DNA from: Sclerotinia nivalis
Taxonomy: Eukaryota; Ascomycota; Leotiomycetes; Helotiales; Sclerotiniaceae
Reading direction: 5' to 3'
Length of the DNA stretch: 64,000 nucleotides
NCBI GenBank assembly: GCA_029531795.1
Contig: JAPEIS010000015.1
Coordinates: 1,488,001 to 1,552,000, forward strand
In this document: in pieces, positions 1 through 11,700 of the stretch
Layout of the letters: the number at the start of each line of letters is the position of its first letter
Numbering within the stretch: the first letter of the stretch is position 1
Translations under genes and position numbers: made by a program
The notes under the pieces: generated by a model
What the model was told of the DNA's origin: nothing
Seen by the model: the letters and a program-made list of their open reading frames with translations, nothing else
Database searches by the model: none

Positions 1-1089
1 ATAAATCCATCAATTTGAATACCATATAAACATTTCAGATTATCAAAACAGCTAATATCAAATAGTTGAATTAAATAACTTAAATGTTATAATAACTTTA
101 GATATATAATATCATTTTCTTTACAGTATAATTGAAAAACTACTGATTCATAGCTTTCATACCTATCTAACACCAATATTCGATATTTGCCCTTTCTTCG
201 ACTCAGAATATACTTATTGAAGTATTTCAATCATTCTAAATCTATCTCATTGTTTGTCCATCCATTGAAAGTAGATTTAATAACCCAATCCACAAGAAAA
301 TCAATTTCGATATACTAATTAAAAAGATGAATCTATCCTTGAACCACTAGAAATGGAAATATAATTTCATTCTCCTCATTACCATATATAATCATTATAA
401 TCTACTCTCTATTGCCTAATTATATTATCTTGCTTTTGCTATTTCGTTCAGCACTAGTTATAACCATTCCGGGATATATTATATTTATTATAAAGCCGGT
501 TTCGTCGAAGTTATAGAAATCGTAATCGAGAATACCATATTTTGCCTGCATATTCGAAATTAGGCGAAACCATTCTTCGATAAGCTTGGGATCTTTGTAG
601 AAAGCTCTTTGAAAATCATAAACACAACTAAAACGTATCTTTAATTCTGTATGACGTTTTACGAATCGATGAGTCTAAAGTTTTCCAACCTTCTTTGCTC
701 TTTGCGATTAAAGAATATAATTCGCTATATCTTCTACACCCTTAAGCTTAAATGGAAATCCTCTACTATTTATATCAAGTATATATTGAACAATCATTTC
801 CTTTTCCAATTCTGTAATATTATAACGATTCGCTCGAGTTTCCGTACGAGGCACTAAACCATCCATTCTGTATCGAAGAGTCGTACGAAGGATATTATAG
901 AGCTTAGCAACCTTTCGAGTGCTTAGTTTTTTATCTTTATGAATAGCTTCGATAGCTAATAATATTCGAGCTTCTTGATTATTTGATTGCATAATAAATG
1001 ATTGATAAATCGCGTGTCGAAGTTGAAGGTGTGAATTGAGGGAAAAGTGGTCCACTCGATGATATGGGCCACTCGATGATAAACCACGT
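1..1089 (-). mobile_element. Fot1/pogo-type (Tc1/mariner superfamily) DNA transposon, RIP-mutated, cut by window edge
   Basis: The minus strand encodes a broken DDE transposase. The N-terminal helix-turn-helix part (708-1055) is open and contains a KLSTRKVAKLYNI-like psq segment. Further on (about 480-650) comes the catalytic NFDETGF motif preceded by a KYGILDYDFY segment, then at 1-440 GNREW, a degraded FNGWTNNEIDLE, a second catalytic Asp in ILVLDRYESYES, and the QLYCKENDII segment. The reading frame is interrupted by stops and frameshifts; where the family has Gln or Trp (for example before IHLF and at LE*LKYF) stops stand instead, as expected from C-to-T change on either strand. The 3' part lies outside the window. 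The end near 1089 carries a terminal repeat next to TA. Dead element; the family assignment is firm. Confidence 0.85.
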
Positions 1090-1091
1090 TA
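1046..1091. repeat. Terminal inverted repeat end of the Fot1-like element with TA target
   Basis: The outer end contains two direct copies of CCACTCGATGATA spaced 17 bp (1052-1064 and 1069-1081), then AACCACGT and the TA dinucleotide at 1090-1091 expected as target duplication. Nearly the same arrangement occurs at 23056-23100. The partner terminus lies left of the window. Confidence 0.7.
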
Positions 1092-1770
1092 AACAAAATA
1101 GATGCTGATTACTTAATGATATATATCATTTTGGGCTAGACTTTGATAATTAGTATTTCATAAAAAAGTTGACGATCATGGTGATCGACAAAATCTAGAC
1201 TGACTAATAGAGATCGACAAAGCCTAGAATCGACGATCATAGGAATCGACAATGCCTAGAAGGGCCTAGATTATAATGAGAAAGAATATAATGATCATAG
1301 ATGAAATAATGATATCGTAAAAGACATAATGGCAACTACACTGATGATGATTTCGGTATTTGCGGATTAAAGCATACAAATCTTTGTAATTCAAAACTCC
1401 AAATTCGAAACTTAAAGTTGGAAAAGAGAACAATTTAAGATCTATTCGGATTTCTTAAAGCAACATCAAAAAAGAGGGAAAACAACAATAGATATATCAA
1501 TACCATATCGGTATTAATATCACAATAATCCCGACACACAAGAAGTTTCCATAATTCTCTGCTGGCCGTAAATCACCATGTATATGATTAGGTAACACGT
1601 GATTACCCGTGACAGAAAACTCCGCTGAAAGTTCAAAGTTATAAAATGTAGTCTTGCTATTGGATTTCCTCCTACTGCTTCATTGCACAAAAATCTAAGG
1701 TCTCCGGCAACTGCGATTCTGGGATAGCTCTAATGCGAAAAAAGAAATGGGAAAAAGTATGCGCTTTTCT
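1092..1770. other. AT-rich non-coding stretch with degenerate repeats
   Basis: No gene is visible. Positions 1183-1270 hold three or four degenerate copies of GATCGACAAAGCCTAGA; a related copy lies at 5641-5665. Positions 1395-1500 match a segment at 43495-43590 (shared ATCTATTCG, TTAAAGCA and GGAAAA blocks in the same order), so this is a dispersed, mutated repeat rather than unique DNA. Confidence 0.5.
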
Positions 1771-2800
1771 CTAGTCCATTCTATGGCAGGCATTTACGTC
1801 ATCCCTATCTATATCGATTAGCCCTTCCTTTCTATAATCACAATAATGTGTCCATCTAGACGTCGCTACAACCTTGCTTTTCTTAAATATAAACTGTACC
1901 AGGCAATTCTCAGTTATAAACGAAGTAATGCTAGAATTCCTAGCGATCCAATTGCTCAACTTGCTAGTATAGCCGCGTAGATGAGGATTGATGGGTGTGT
2001 ATCGCATAATACAATTCAAGAGAGATTGAAGATGAGTGGTATACGTATTAATCATCTGCTCGGCAGGATAGGGCATCAACGAGCTTGTCGCAAGGAAAGA
2101 GTTGATGAGCGTACGATCGATGGTGTTTAGAGGAAGCTGTGATTGTTGAAGCTATTGAGACTATCAGTTGTTTTGAACAGAATATAAAGTTCGGGTAGTA
2201 GGGCACGCAATCGAGAACTGTGCTCTGCTGATTATTGTTTCTGGACTAGCCGTAAAGGTATTTGCTATCTGTGTGGTTGATGATAACCCAGTCTTCTCTT
2301 TGGATCAAAGTTGGGGAATTCCTGTCGATCTGAATCGATGTGGTTGTTAGACTGGCTCTCCCATGAGATGCTAATTCGGTACGTACAGGGTAACCTTACT
2401 GTCTAATTGTAGTACAGCCTTCAATGACCTGGAAAGATGTTCAATAATTCCATTTTTGTAGAAGTTGAAGAATGGCGACTCTGAAATTGATCCGACCACG
2501 CGACCTTGACTCAAGGTATCTGAAATTTCGCAGCACTTTAATTTCACAAACAGCCTTCGTTCAAAATCCCACTCACCATCCAGTCACGAAGAAAACTGAT
2601 TGCGGTTCGTAGGTATCGTAGATTCGTAGTTCTTCGAGGCTCCGGGAAAGGGCTTTCCGCGGCGTCGATAACTTGTTGGCAAAATAGGTATCTCTCTCGC
2701 TCTGAAACAACAGTCTAAGTTCATATTCGTAGTCAAGGCCCAGGTATTCGTAGAAAGATTCATCGTTGTAGCCGTAATATCAAATAACAGAGGTCGCTAT
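1771..2800 (-). pseudogene. Decayed multi-exon gene, family not recognised
   Basis: Several long open minus-strand stretches follow one another in changing frames: about 2554-2790 (reads YYGYNDESFYEYLGLDY and on to QSVFFVTG), about 2395-2520 (GRVVGSISESPFF and on to DSKVTLYVPN), about 2250-2340 (PTLIQREDWVIINHTD) and 1771-2145 (contains PYPAEQMINTYTTHLQ, ends VNACHRMD). A GTGAGT donor at about 2553 and an AAATTTCAG acceptor at about 2520 look like a genuine intron, but the joined frame meets a stop and other joins shift frame. The composition looks like former exons, not chance. I do not recognise the protein. A wrongly spliced but live gene remains possible. Confidence 0.4.
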
Positions 2801-3940
2801 TCGAAATGCCCTCTAGAACTGTTAGCAATGAGTTTCTTGTGAGCTGTCAACTTCATGGAAGAATGTGGAAGAAAAATATCCAGACTATATGTATAATGCA
2901 CATAATCACAAAGAATAAACTTCTTGTTTGATAAAATAATAGACTTGTTATGAGTTGTCTTGAGGAAATCAGTTTTAGTTTTAGTTGTGCTGTTCTTGCC
3001 AACAATTACCCCTTCGGTTAAATTCGAGGAGTATGTGAAGACTCTCCCAAACAATTATTCCCATTAGTGAACTTCATGCATCGCTATTTGAGATTATCAA
3101 AGCACCTCAGTATTATCATTTAATGCTTATGTTTATATATAGATAATAGGGACACTGATATTGATGTTTAGGTGTTGATTTTGCTGATCCCAGCTGCATT
3201 CCCAAAATTTCGAGATCTCAGTCTTTAGGCCTCACCTTTTTCTTATTTCCGTAAGAGCCGTGAGAGCCGATTTTGAAATTCCAATCTTGATTTTAGAAAG
3301 CCATCAAGGTACTCAATAGGAAAGATTTAGTGTTTATTGCCAGGTATTCACATGCTTTTGAAATTTTACCATTTAGTCTCGACTTCCCCAACAGCCACTT
3401 CTTCCCAAAACAAACAACCACTCCACTTCTTATCACCACAGTTTTGATTAAGAAAAATTGCTTCTTTCAGAGGTTCGGGCAGTTTGTACTGCCTCGCACC
3501 TTAAGCTTGTTCGGAATTGAGCAAAAAGAAGAATCAACTACCTCAGACCTCTTTTTCTTCCACACCAGTTTGACACGTCAACCGAGTTTGTTCTCTTCAA
3601 CTACCTTCTCTCTTGTCACGTCTCGGATTCACATCAGTAAATTTAAATTGCAAGACGCCAATAACGTGTCCTCTGCTGAGTAAACGTCGCAAAGTCTCAA
3701 TTTAAGACTCATCAACAGGGCGTATTCTCGCAACTACTCTCCATTTCCACGCAATTCAAAGTCGCATGATTACCTCGATCGGGAAGGTTGACGGGGTTGA
3801 TTCTCACCTTACTTTCCACTTCTAGAGTCTGTGAGCACCTCTCCGCGAACAATACCTCAAAATTTCATGTCAACTACACGGATCAATACAATACATCAAC
3901 CCTTTTTAGCAATTAGTCGATAGCTTTCACAACCCCAATT
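2801..3940. other. Intergenic region, no supported gene
   Basis: Short open frames occur on both strands (for example 2797-3054 minus and 3330-3683 plus) but they start at weak positions, match no family I know, and have composition of non-coding DNA. The right part is the upstream region of the gene at 3941; CT-rich stretches there may belong to its promoter or leader. Confidence 0.5.
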
Positions 3941-4760
3941 ATGTCGAGTTTACTTGCACGAGAACTTCGGCGCCAAAATGCAATCTGCACATACGCTTCC
4001 ATCTCTTCTTCTCGCCGTATCTGTACACATGAGCATCGTAAGTGATCCATCTCTACACTCCACACAAGCAAGCCAGCTGAAAATCCAAATTCCTAACACG
4101 AAAATAGTACACCCAGTATCAGCAGAGCTTTGTAGCGAACTTCTTACAGATGTAAAGGAGACAGTAACCGAGGCTAAAAATCATCAACGATTTCAGGAAG
4201 AGCGCTTCGAAAGTATCCTTGCCAAGACCAAGCTCGCAACAGACTTATTAATGAATCCATGCATGAAACCTAGCAGCAATTACCATTATCACGAAGATAT
4301 CTTCTTCCTCAGAGAATTTGCCTTTCGCTACAAACAAGGAGTAGGACTCGGCACAGACTCACACCGCGAATACATCCTCAACATCTCCATAGTCTTGAAG
4401 CGCGCAATTCCAACCCTCAACGACGAATACAAGAATATTTGTCCATGGTCCCTCATTTTCAAGGTTAATCACACAGATCTTTGTCCACACTTGCCATATT
4501 GCAAACACAAGCAAAAGTATACTCCATCACAAGTTCCGCAAGATCATCAAAGTCCTCCAGGTGGTACGACGCATCATGATGTGATGGGTTTCTGTCAAGA
4601 TGAACATGTTGTTTGGCCTGGAAAAAAGGTTCCGGATGGTTGTAAGCTTAGGATTTATTGTGCGCTTAGGCATAAGGAGGATTGTAGTCAGAAGGAAAAA
4701 TGGGATGCTATTATACTTTATGTGGCAGCTTGTCTTCATAGAGATGGACTTTGGGAGTAA
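3941..4760 (+). CDS. Hypothetical protein, two exons, 249 aa, Cys/His-rich C-terminal half
   Basis: I place exon 1 at 3941-4037 (starts MSSLLARELRRQN) and exon 2 at 4108-4760. The 70-bp intron has a perfect GTAAGT donor, a CTAAC branch site at about 4093 and an AATAG acceptor, and the join is in frame. Reading straight through without splicing gives a different N-terminus from ATG 3978 that happens to look like a signal peptide; the intron signals make that model less likely. The body has an alpha-helical stretch (VKETVTEAKNHQRFQEERF) and a C-terminal half with eight cysteines and many histidines (FCQDEHVVWPGKKVPDGCKL). I know no family for it. No neighbour suggests a role. Confidence 0.6.
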
Positions 4761-6250
4761 GTTGTACTAGGTTGATGAGATTGGACTAGTGACTCCATTT
4801 TCTTCGTTTACTTTGTACAATAGTGTCGTCTGGGTTGGGGGCCTCTGATGAAACGTTTTGAGGATTAGACGAATGATCTTTTTAGAATCCATTGACCGAC
4901 TTCTTTCCAACGTACTACTTTTCATCTCTTGCATATATGGGGTAATATATGATTCAGCTCGGCTCATTGTGCAAGCATTATCTGAACTTGGAGAATATTC
5001 CCTCTAAGAATTCTAGTACAATACACTTCAATGTACTATTACCACAATGAATACTCACGTCAGTGTCCTACTGCAACTCAAATATTGTAACATCACGCTC
5101 AAGAATCCGGGCACACTTCACCGCAATGCGCTACAATGATCTAAACAATATAGCTGCCACTTCGAAGACTTCTAATACCAGATATTCTATTGTCCACCTA
5201 TGACTTGAAAATTGCCTTTGTACTATATCAGATATAACATTATCAATGCTTCTCCATGATCCCTCAAACCTGTCACGAGGCCAGCGAGCCGGCCGGCAAC
5301 GTCTCCGTTGCAATCAATGACCTTTTATATAAAACTATCTGATCTGGTAACGGAAGGTTGTTGCTCCGCTCTGCTGCTGCCAATAAAAGCTCTATCGAAT
5401 CCATGTTGCTAGTGTGAAACTCTGCTTTCGTACTAATATCAGAATCGTTGGAGAGGGAGTCTATATTCGATTATTAGCCGTGGGAACTATATTGATAATG
5501 AGAATTTTACCACGCGGATATTTTGATAATATTGCCTGGGATCTTACAGCGGCCTCCGGGGGCAATTGCGGCATTTTCCTCTTGCAGTAAACATCAAATC
5601 ATCGAATAATAACATATCAGAATAACCTAATCAATTATAAAGATCGATAAGGTCTAGAAGAGCCTCCAAACTAGTGGAGAAGCACATGCTCGGTAGTCTG
5701 TAGGCTACCGGGAATCACGGGGTTCTCCGTGACAACATCTCCTACATCTCCTACAGATATAAATTGTGAAAATAATAATACCAGCTATGTCCCAGGATCA
5801 TATAAATGTGTAACTGTACAACTACCCACCTACATAGTATACCAAATCCTTTACATAATTACCACCTAGAGTAATAGACCACTAGATCCCTTCTATATTC
5901 CTATATGAGGACTTCGGGTGTATTTCTGTACTTAGGTTTACGTTTTACCGCATTTATACTACCTACCTAACGTACTGCCGTCAAGTCACTCACAGATATG
6001 GAGATTTTAACATCGCGGAGGATCTAAAAGTCATTATGCTCTCATTCAATGCGCTATGCCGTATTTTCACCAAAGGTATAGTGCATGCAACGCCCAAAAA
6101 CAAACTCAATCCGCTGACGCTGTGCGTTCGATATGCAAATATAACTCCTGAACCAACAGATCGCTTCCTCCCATCCACCAGAATATCACTATCCCCCAAC
6201 AAGATCCTAGTTTAAACCATAATTAACCATTTCGATAAACAAATTCAGCA
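4761..6250. other. Intergenic region with hairpins, no gene seen
   Basis: No open frame here looks coding. Two adjacent perfect 6-bp stems occur at 5691-5710 (CGGTAG...CTACCG) and 5715-5732 (TCACGG...CCGTGA), 25 bp after the 5641-5665 copy of the GATCGACAA-type repeat. This may be a remnant of a small mobile element. The right end is the 3' flank of the E2 gene. Confidence 0.45.
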
Positions 6251-6855
6251 CTACTCTTCTCCCAAACTCTGCCTAACCAAAGCCCTGCATCTTGACTTCC
6301 ATTCTCTCATTTCCTTGCCTTTAGGATTTGCTTGAGCCTCCCTCCATAATCTTGCCGCTTCCACATTTGCTGGACTACTATCATTCGGATCATTCATAAG
6401 ACTAACCACACTCAATAAGATAGTTTCTGGTGTTTGTATTGGTGTCCATCGTTCGCTTGCATCTTCGTAACCATATTCATCATGTCCCGATGGATGTAAA
6501 ATAGAAATGCATAGAACACCGGTCTTAGGGTAGATATTTGGGTGAAATGGGATTGGATCGCAGAAGGTAAGCTTTGGTGGTGCATGTGGATAGTCTTCGG
6601 GAAAGGAGAGTAGACAACGCCAGTTGCCTCCTAAAATATTGTTAGCATGAGCTTTGCAGGATTTTGACAAGGAGTGATATGAAAACGTGGTTAGGACATA
6701 CCACCATAATATTTGCATTCATCACTCAACATAAGCATAACCTCCCATTCAAAAATATTGTCCTTCACAAGTCCACAGCTTATGCCCGGTAAGTCCCTTG
6801 CTTTTTGGATTTCTTTGAGTTGTCTGCCAAGCAGACTTGCTGCTGCACTCGTCAT
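6251..6855 (-). CDS. UBC7: Ubiquitin-conjugating enzyme E2, Ubc7/UBE2G class
   Basis: Exons 6855-6702 and 6630-6251, 71-bp intron (GTATGT...TTTTAG), 177 aa. The protein is a bare UBC domain: helix 1 (LLGRQLKEIQKARDLPG), FEWEVMLM, the YYGGG turn, PEDYPHAPPKL, the HPN motif (His81-Asn83) and catalytic Cys92 in GVLCISILH. After it comes the acidic insertion HDEYGYEDASERW that marks the Ubc7/UBE2G/Cdc34 group; the PNDSSPANVEAA stretch fits Ubc7. In yeast Ubc7 works with Cue1 and the ligases Hrd1/Doa10 in ER-associated degradation, loading ubiquitin onto misfolded ER proteins; the same role is likely here. The frame stays open upstream to 7062, but family lengths and N-termini favour ATG 6855. No membrane anchor. 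Confidence 0.93.
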
Positions 6856-7626
6856 ATCTGCAATCCTCGGCTTTGCTGATAATTCCTGGAGTTGGTAATA
6901 TTGATTTCGAAGTTGTAGGAGATTGTAGATGAGGAGGAACTGTGAAGTATTGAGATTCGCAGATGGTGGAAGGGAACAGGTTTTTATATTCAAAATGATG
7001 TCTGCGAAGGAATCAGTATCAATGAACATTAGAAGTCCGTCGTACATTCGCCATCCACTCATAATGATTCTACTACATACCTTATGAGCAAGTGAAACCG
7101 AGAACTAGGGAAAGGGAGTTATTCAGATACTACAGTGGGGTCCAAGAAAGATATATATCGCTATGTCAATTGTTTATGATATGACTGAGTGGCTGGTAGT
7201 ACGAAGGATATTCGATATTGTGAAATGTTTGGATGCGAAGTTGTAAATGTTTGGATGTTTTGGATGTTTTGGATGTACAGATGAACCAGATACTTAATCA
7301 TAAGGAAGGTAACTTGAAGGTTTTAGCGTATCGGCGGATGTACTAGCGGGGTCGGTCCGTGTCTTTCGTTAGTTCTACGATTGTTTTCGGAAGGGGGGGG
7401 GAGTTACCTAGGGCAAAACAACTGTATTGCATGTATCATACATATGAAAAAGATGAAGATGAAGATGAAGATATACTCGACTTCCAATTTTACTAAGAAA
7501 ACTTGTCGACGATGAAAGTATTAGTTTTGAATTGTACCTTTATTTTATTCAATGCCAGTCCCTTTTCAGCTCGAAAATCAGGAACAAAGGGAGAAATGCC
7601 TTTAAACCCAACGAATCATTAACCCA
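6856..7626. other. E2 upstream region
   Basis: Contains the promoter and probable leader of the E2 gene. The E2 frame is open for 69 extra codons up to 7062, which is probably chance or an unspliced leader. There is a GAAGAT run (7449-7471) and a G9 run at about 7395. No separate gene is visible. Confidence 0.4.
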
Positions 7627-8240
7627 TTAACAATCATCACTTAATCTCCAACCCAATGCTTCAATGCTATAGGGTGAAACCATCCCAATAACATCATCGA
7701 GATCAGATATTATGTCGTATTTCTCAGGATGATCGATATATGCAGATAAAGATCAGGGGTTCAAGTATCGGAATAATTCTGAAAAGGTGATACAATTTGA
7801 TATCTCGGGCGTTTGTTTAATATCTGGTGTCGCAATTTAGAGTGATACGTATACGAATGAAACCATTTTCTGTCCTTCTCGCACGAGTGTCACGATGAAT
7901 ACGACGTCGAAAGACTTTCACTCTCATATTTTTTTTACCAGTTTGGCAATGTGAAAGGATTTTAAGGTCATATATCCAAGAGGTTTCCCCTCATTACTTC
8001 GCCGATTTTAATATACATCACTGCTTCAAATGTAGATAATATCCGCGGATGGTGAGCCGGGTACCGAATACCTCGCAGAGGAGTACAACCCCGCGTTATC
8101 TGTCTATATTTGAACACCAAACTGGTTTGACAAAAGGATCTGATCCGAGTCGGCATGACTTCAAGATAGCTTCGAAGGAGATCCGATATAAGTGTGTCTG
8201 TCACTCTCTTTCGGTGGTTGGCACCCGCTATCAGATCCAC
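7627..8240 (-). pseudogene. Decayed coding segment, family not recognised
   Basis: The minus strand has a coding-like end at 7627-7755 (contains YIDHPEKYDIISDLDDVIG and GWRLSDDC, then stop). Just upstream a TGA interrupts the same frame, after the open stretch TFSELFRYLNP. A second open stretch lies at 7968-8240 (starts MDLIAGANHRKRV). The pieces do not join into one frame and part of the second is repeated at 8290-8500. I read this as a degenerate gene fragment; function unknown. Confidence 0.3.
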
Positions 8241-8500
8241 AGATATCTTTCATCGAGATCCTCCCTCCTGGATACAGGAGCCTAACACTGCGTTGAGGAG
8301 CACAATCTTAGGATCCCTCATCCTTACTTGAGCACCAAACTGGTTTGACAGGAAGTCCGGGATCGAGTCTAAGTAAGTTCACGATAGCTTCAACAAGAAT
8401 ATGACATCGGTTACTTGGTATTTTCTATCAGTATTAAGCACATGATACTATATCCGCGAATATTCATCGAGATGCTCTTGGGAACGGGGTGTACGGCTGC
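8040..8500. repeat. Diverged direct duplication, about 218-bp offset
   Basis: The stretch around 8110-8260 recurs at about 8330-8480: both have ACCAAACTGGTTTGACA (8116 and 8334), a GATAGCTTC block followed by GATATA/GACATC, a TATCAG block, and CATCGAGAT (about 8251 and 8468). Copies differ by many substitutions and small indels, so the duplication is old. Confidence 0.55.
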
Positions 8501-8782
8501 CTATCACTACCCTCCTTGTGGAAATATCCCGAATTTTCAATGTTCATCTTCTTCAGTCGCCGAATTGTTTCCATGCCAATATCTTACTATTCCAATTCTC
8601 GAGACTTATCTTCCTGAATCGTCCAACCAACCTCACCATCGCGAATCTTCACGGCTCATCTTCCCGCATCGATCAGCACGTACTTCACAATCACAACCTA
8701 GCCCGTCTCTCGGATCCAAACGAGTTCCCCGTTCTATTCTCTTCCACCTAACCAAGCTCTATCTCCGATCATTTCTTCACCG

Positions 8783-11700
8783 TCACAAATTAGCCTTCTT
8801 CTCAAATCCAAACAAATTCCTCGTTCCATTCTCTTCCTTCCATACCCAACCACATTTTCCAATCACCTCCTCACCAGTCTCTTTAACCAAACTTCTCAAT
8901 GTCTTTTCATCTCCAACATTTGCTACAAACCTCTGTCCTGTCTGTTTCAATCTACCAACTATAAATCCAATTCCAGGCTCATTAGTACGAGAAAATTGTA
9001 CAGTGTATGTCTGCGAACTTGTTAGTCGAATCTTACATTACTTTTGCTTGAAGCGTTCTTGTCTAGTTTCCTTGCTTGTTTACTAGTGCAGACAGGCTGT
9101 TTTAAGACCAGAGAAATATCTCACCTCAATTATCCCTTCCCAAACCCCAGTTCCAACACCTTCTGAACCAACAATATCCGAAAAATCACCAGGAACACTC
9201 TGAACAACATTCGGACAAGGATTTCCATCCTGATAAGTCTTTCCATCACTTCTCGGTTGCGTGGAAAGACATATAACATGTTGATATGTCAATACCCCTC
9301 CATTTGCTAAAATTAGTCCATTAAAAGCTCGTCCATCTTTATGATTATTCGCTTGAGTTCTTTTGCTTCGAAGTTGCCGCGTCATTTCTGTTATTGCCTG
9401 TGGTTTGTGGTTTGTTAGTCTATCTTAATGCCAGGAAATACCTCTATGGCTAAACGATGAGTTCTCTGTATTGGATAACAGTAATCTCCATGTAATATGA
9501 GTCCAAGAAATGGGAATACATACATGTAAACTATAATTATTTCCCGCACCACCAAAAGACGTTAATCCACCCAATAAAGTAATTGGTTTCGGAGGATCCA
9601 AAAAAGGAATTTTCAAGTGATGAGCTGCCATTTTGGGAACTATCGGAAAACATCTATACTTTGTTAGTTATACGATCTTTCACAATTCATTTCTTGTTTC
9701 ATCCAATGTTAATATAATGATTCGTTCAAGGAATACCTACGAATAGAGATCAAAAAGATCTATATCCTCTGTTTTGAGTCCCGAAACATCTAATGCCGAA
9801 TCAAGAGATTTCTCTAATGCTTCGCTCGAATAGAAATTGGTTCTTTCCCAGACTATTTTCTATTAGCTTTTTATTCTTTTCACTTCACTTTTTGGGACAA
9901 ATCATAAGCAATGTCAACTGGAAAGGGGATACCACATACAATTATCCTTCTCGCGCATTCCGGCTCCACCTAATGGATATATCCATTTATCTTCTGGAAT
10001 ACCAAGCTCTCTCGCGAATTCAACAGAGGTAATAATACAACTCGCAGCCATATTGACATTGTTAAATGCATTCATCAAGAGGGGGTCTATTTATCCGTTA
10101 GTATTATTTCTCTCTTCTCACTCCACACCCTTCCTCTCATCCTTCCCCTTCTCATTTCCATCCCCATCCCTTTTCCCAAACAAATAAACACAACTCACAA
10201 GGCCAACAAATCATTCTATTCCCCCTCCCCACCTTCCCAATCTTCTCCTCATCCAACTCCCTCGCCAATTCCCTATTCCATGCATACCCATTCGCAGCCG
10301 CCACTTCCGCAAATTGCGCATATAATCTTGCTGATTCCTTATGATTCTCCACTTGAGATTGCTCACGATGAGCTCGAAATGCATTTTCGTAGAGGGGGTA
10401 GATGTGGATCGGGAGACTGATTTGATGGATTGTTCCTTGTGCTAAGGGGAGAGGTGTTAGTTAGTTTAGTTAGTTAGGGAGTTGGAGTTGAAGATGCTGG
10501 GATAGTTAATGGAGAAAAGGAAGTTGGGATTGTAGGGATTGAAGGACTGTATCGCTTGATATCGATGTGAGCATTTTATTGTGTGTGAAGTTCATGATGA
10601 TGTTGGGTGCGCTTTTACACGTGTAAGTTCGAGTATGTTTCCTGATTTCTCTTCATATTTCTTTTCCCAGTCTTCCTATTTACCAACGCCCAGAACATAC
10701 AAGAATTGAGCCACTTGACCTCATACCAAACTCCGATGAACCTAATTCTTCTGTCTGTACGAGAAATTCAGCCTTGGTGTTACAGCTCTTTAAATAGATA
10801 TTCTATTCCCACCTCTTACTCTAAAACGGAACTTAAGAAGAAAGAAACCCTCTATTGCATCATCACATAACCCTCAAAACAAACAAAAGGAAGAAAAAAA
10901 ATAAAAAAGAATACATACTCTCAACCCCCCTGGGCAAAGCCAAAATCTTTCTCGGGTCAACAGCTGGCGGCGTCCAGTGCTGAGGGTAAGTACCCGTTTT
11001 CGTCACGGATGATACTACTATATTCCGAGACTCGTTATTAAAGCTCTCATATTCGATTTTTATTCCTCAAATAATGGGAGGTGGGATATCTGATGTATGG
11101 TTCCTCGTCGTAGATGTTTTCTCTTCAGCTTATCTCTTTGCTCCTTGCTTTCTCTTCACTTGAAGTCACACCTTGTATTCCTCACTAAGTTTTGAGCTCA
11201 TTTTTCCGACCTTCTCCTGCGCTTGCTTCCCCTTATTTATCACTCATCTCCCTTCTATTCATCACTCGTTTACCCTCCGTTAATCACCCATCTTCAAAAT
11301 CCCCTCAAACCCCTCAAGTCCCTCAAAAACACCAATCCAATCCAATCCACACCAAAAATTATACGAAAATCACACACAAAAAAACAAAAAGAAGATTCAA
11401 AACTCACAACTCCCCAACGCCTCCCCCCCAACCACAACCGCCACTTTCGAGTCTCCCCTCCCCACCCTCCGACACGCCTCATCCAACATTTTCACCGGTG
11501 AATTACCTCCATGCTCTGATTCTTCCATATAAATCTCTTTTTTCTTTTTCTCTTTAACTCCCTCCTTTCCCTTTTTCTTTTCCTCGTTCCCCAAACTCCC
11601 TCCCTCACGATCAACAACCCCGCCTTTCCCCAAAATCCCCTCCCACACCCCCCTCCCCACATCCGTGTACTTCCACGTCCAATTTCTCACTACCCTTATA

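Noticed and set aside
3330..3683. 117-codon plus-strand open frame
   Set aside because: No recognisable content, Phe/Ser/Thr-rich as in CT-rich promoter DNA; lies upstream of the gene at 3941.
6856..7062. N-terminal extension of the E2 enzyme by 69 residues
   Set aside because: Family members begin at the helix starting MTSAAASLLGRQ; the extension has no family resemblance and is Leu/Ile-rich.
8415..9086. 223-codon plus-strand open frame
   Set aside because: Overlaps the last exon of the thiolase-like gene on the other strand, whose spliced frame is clearly real.
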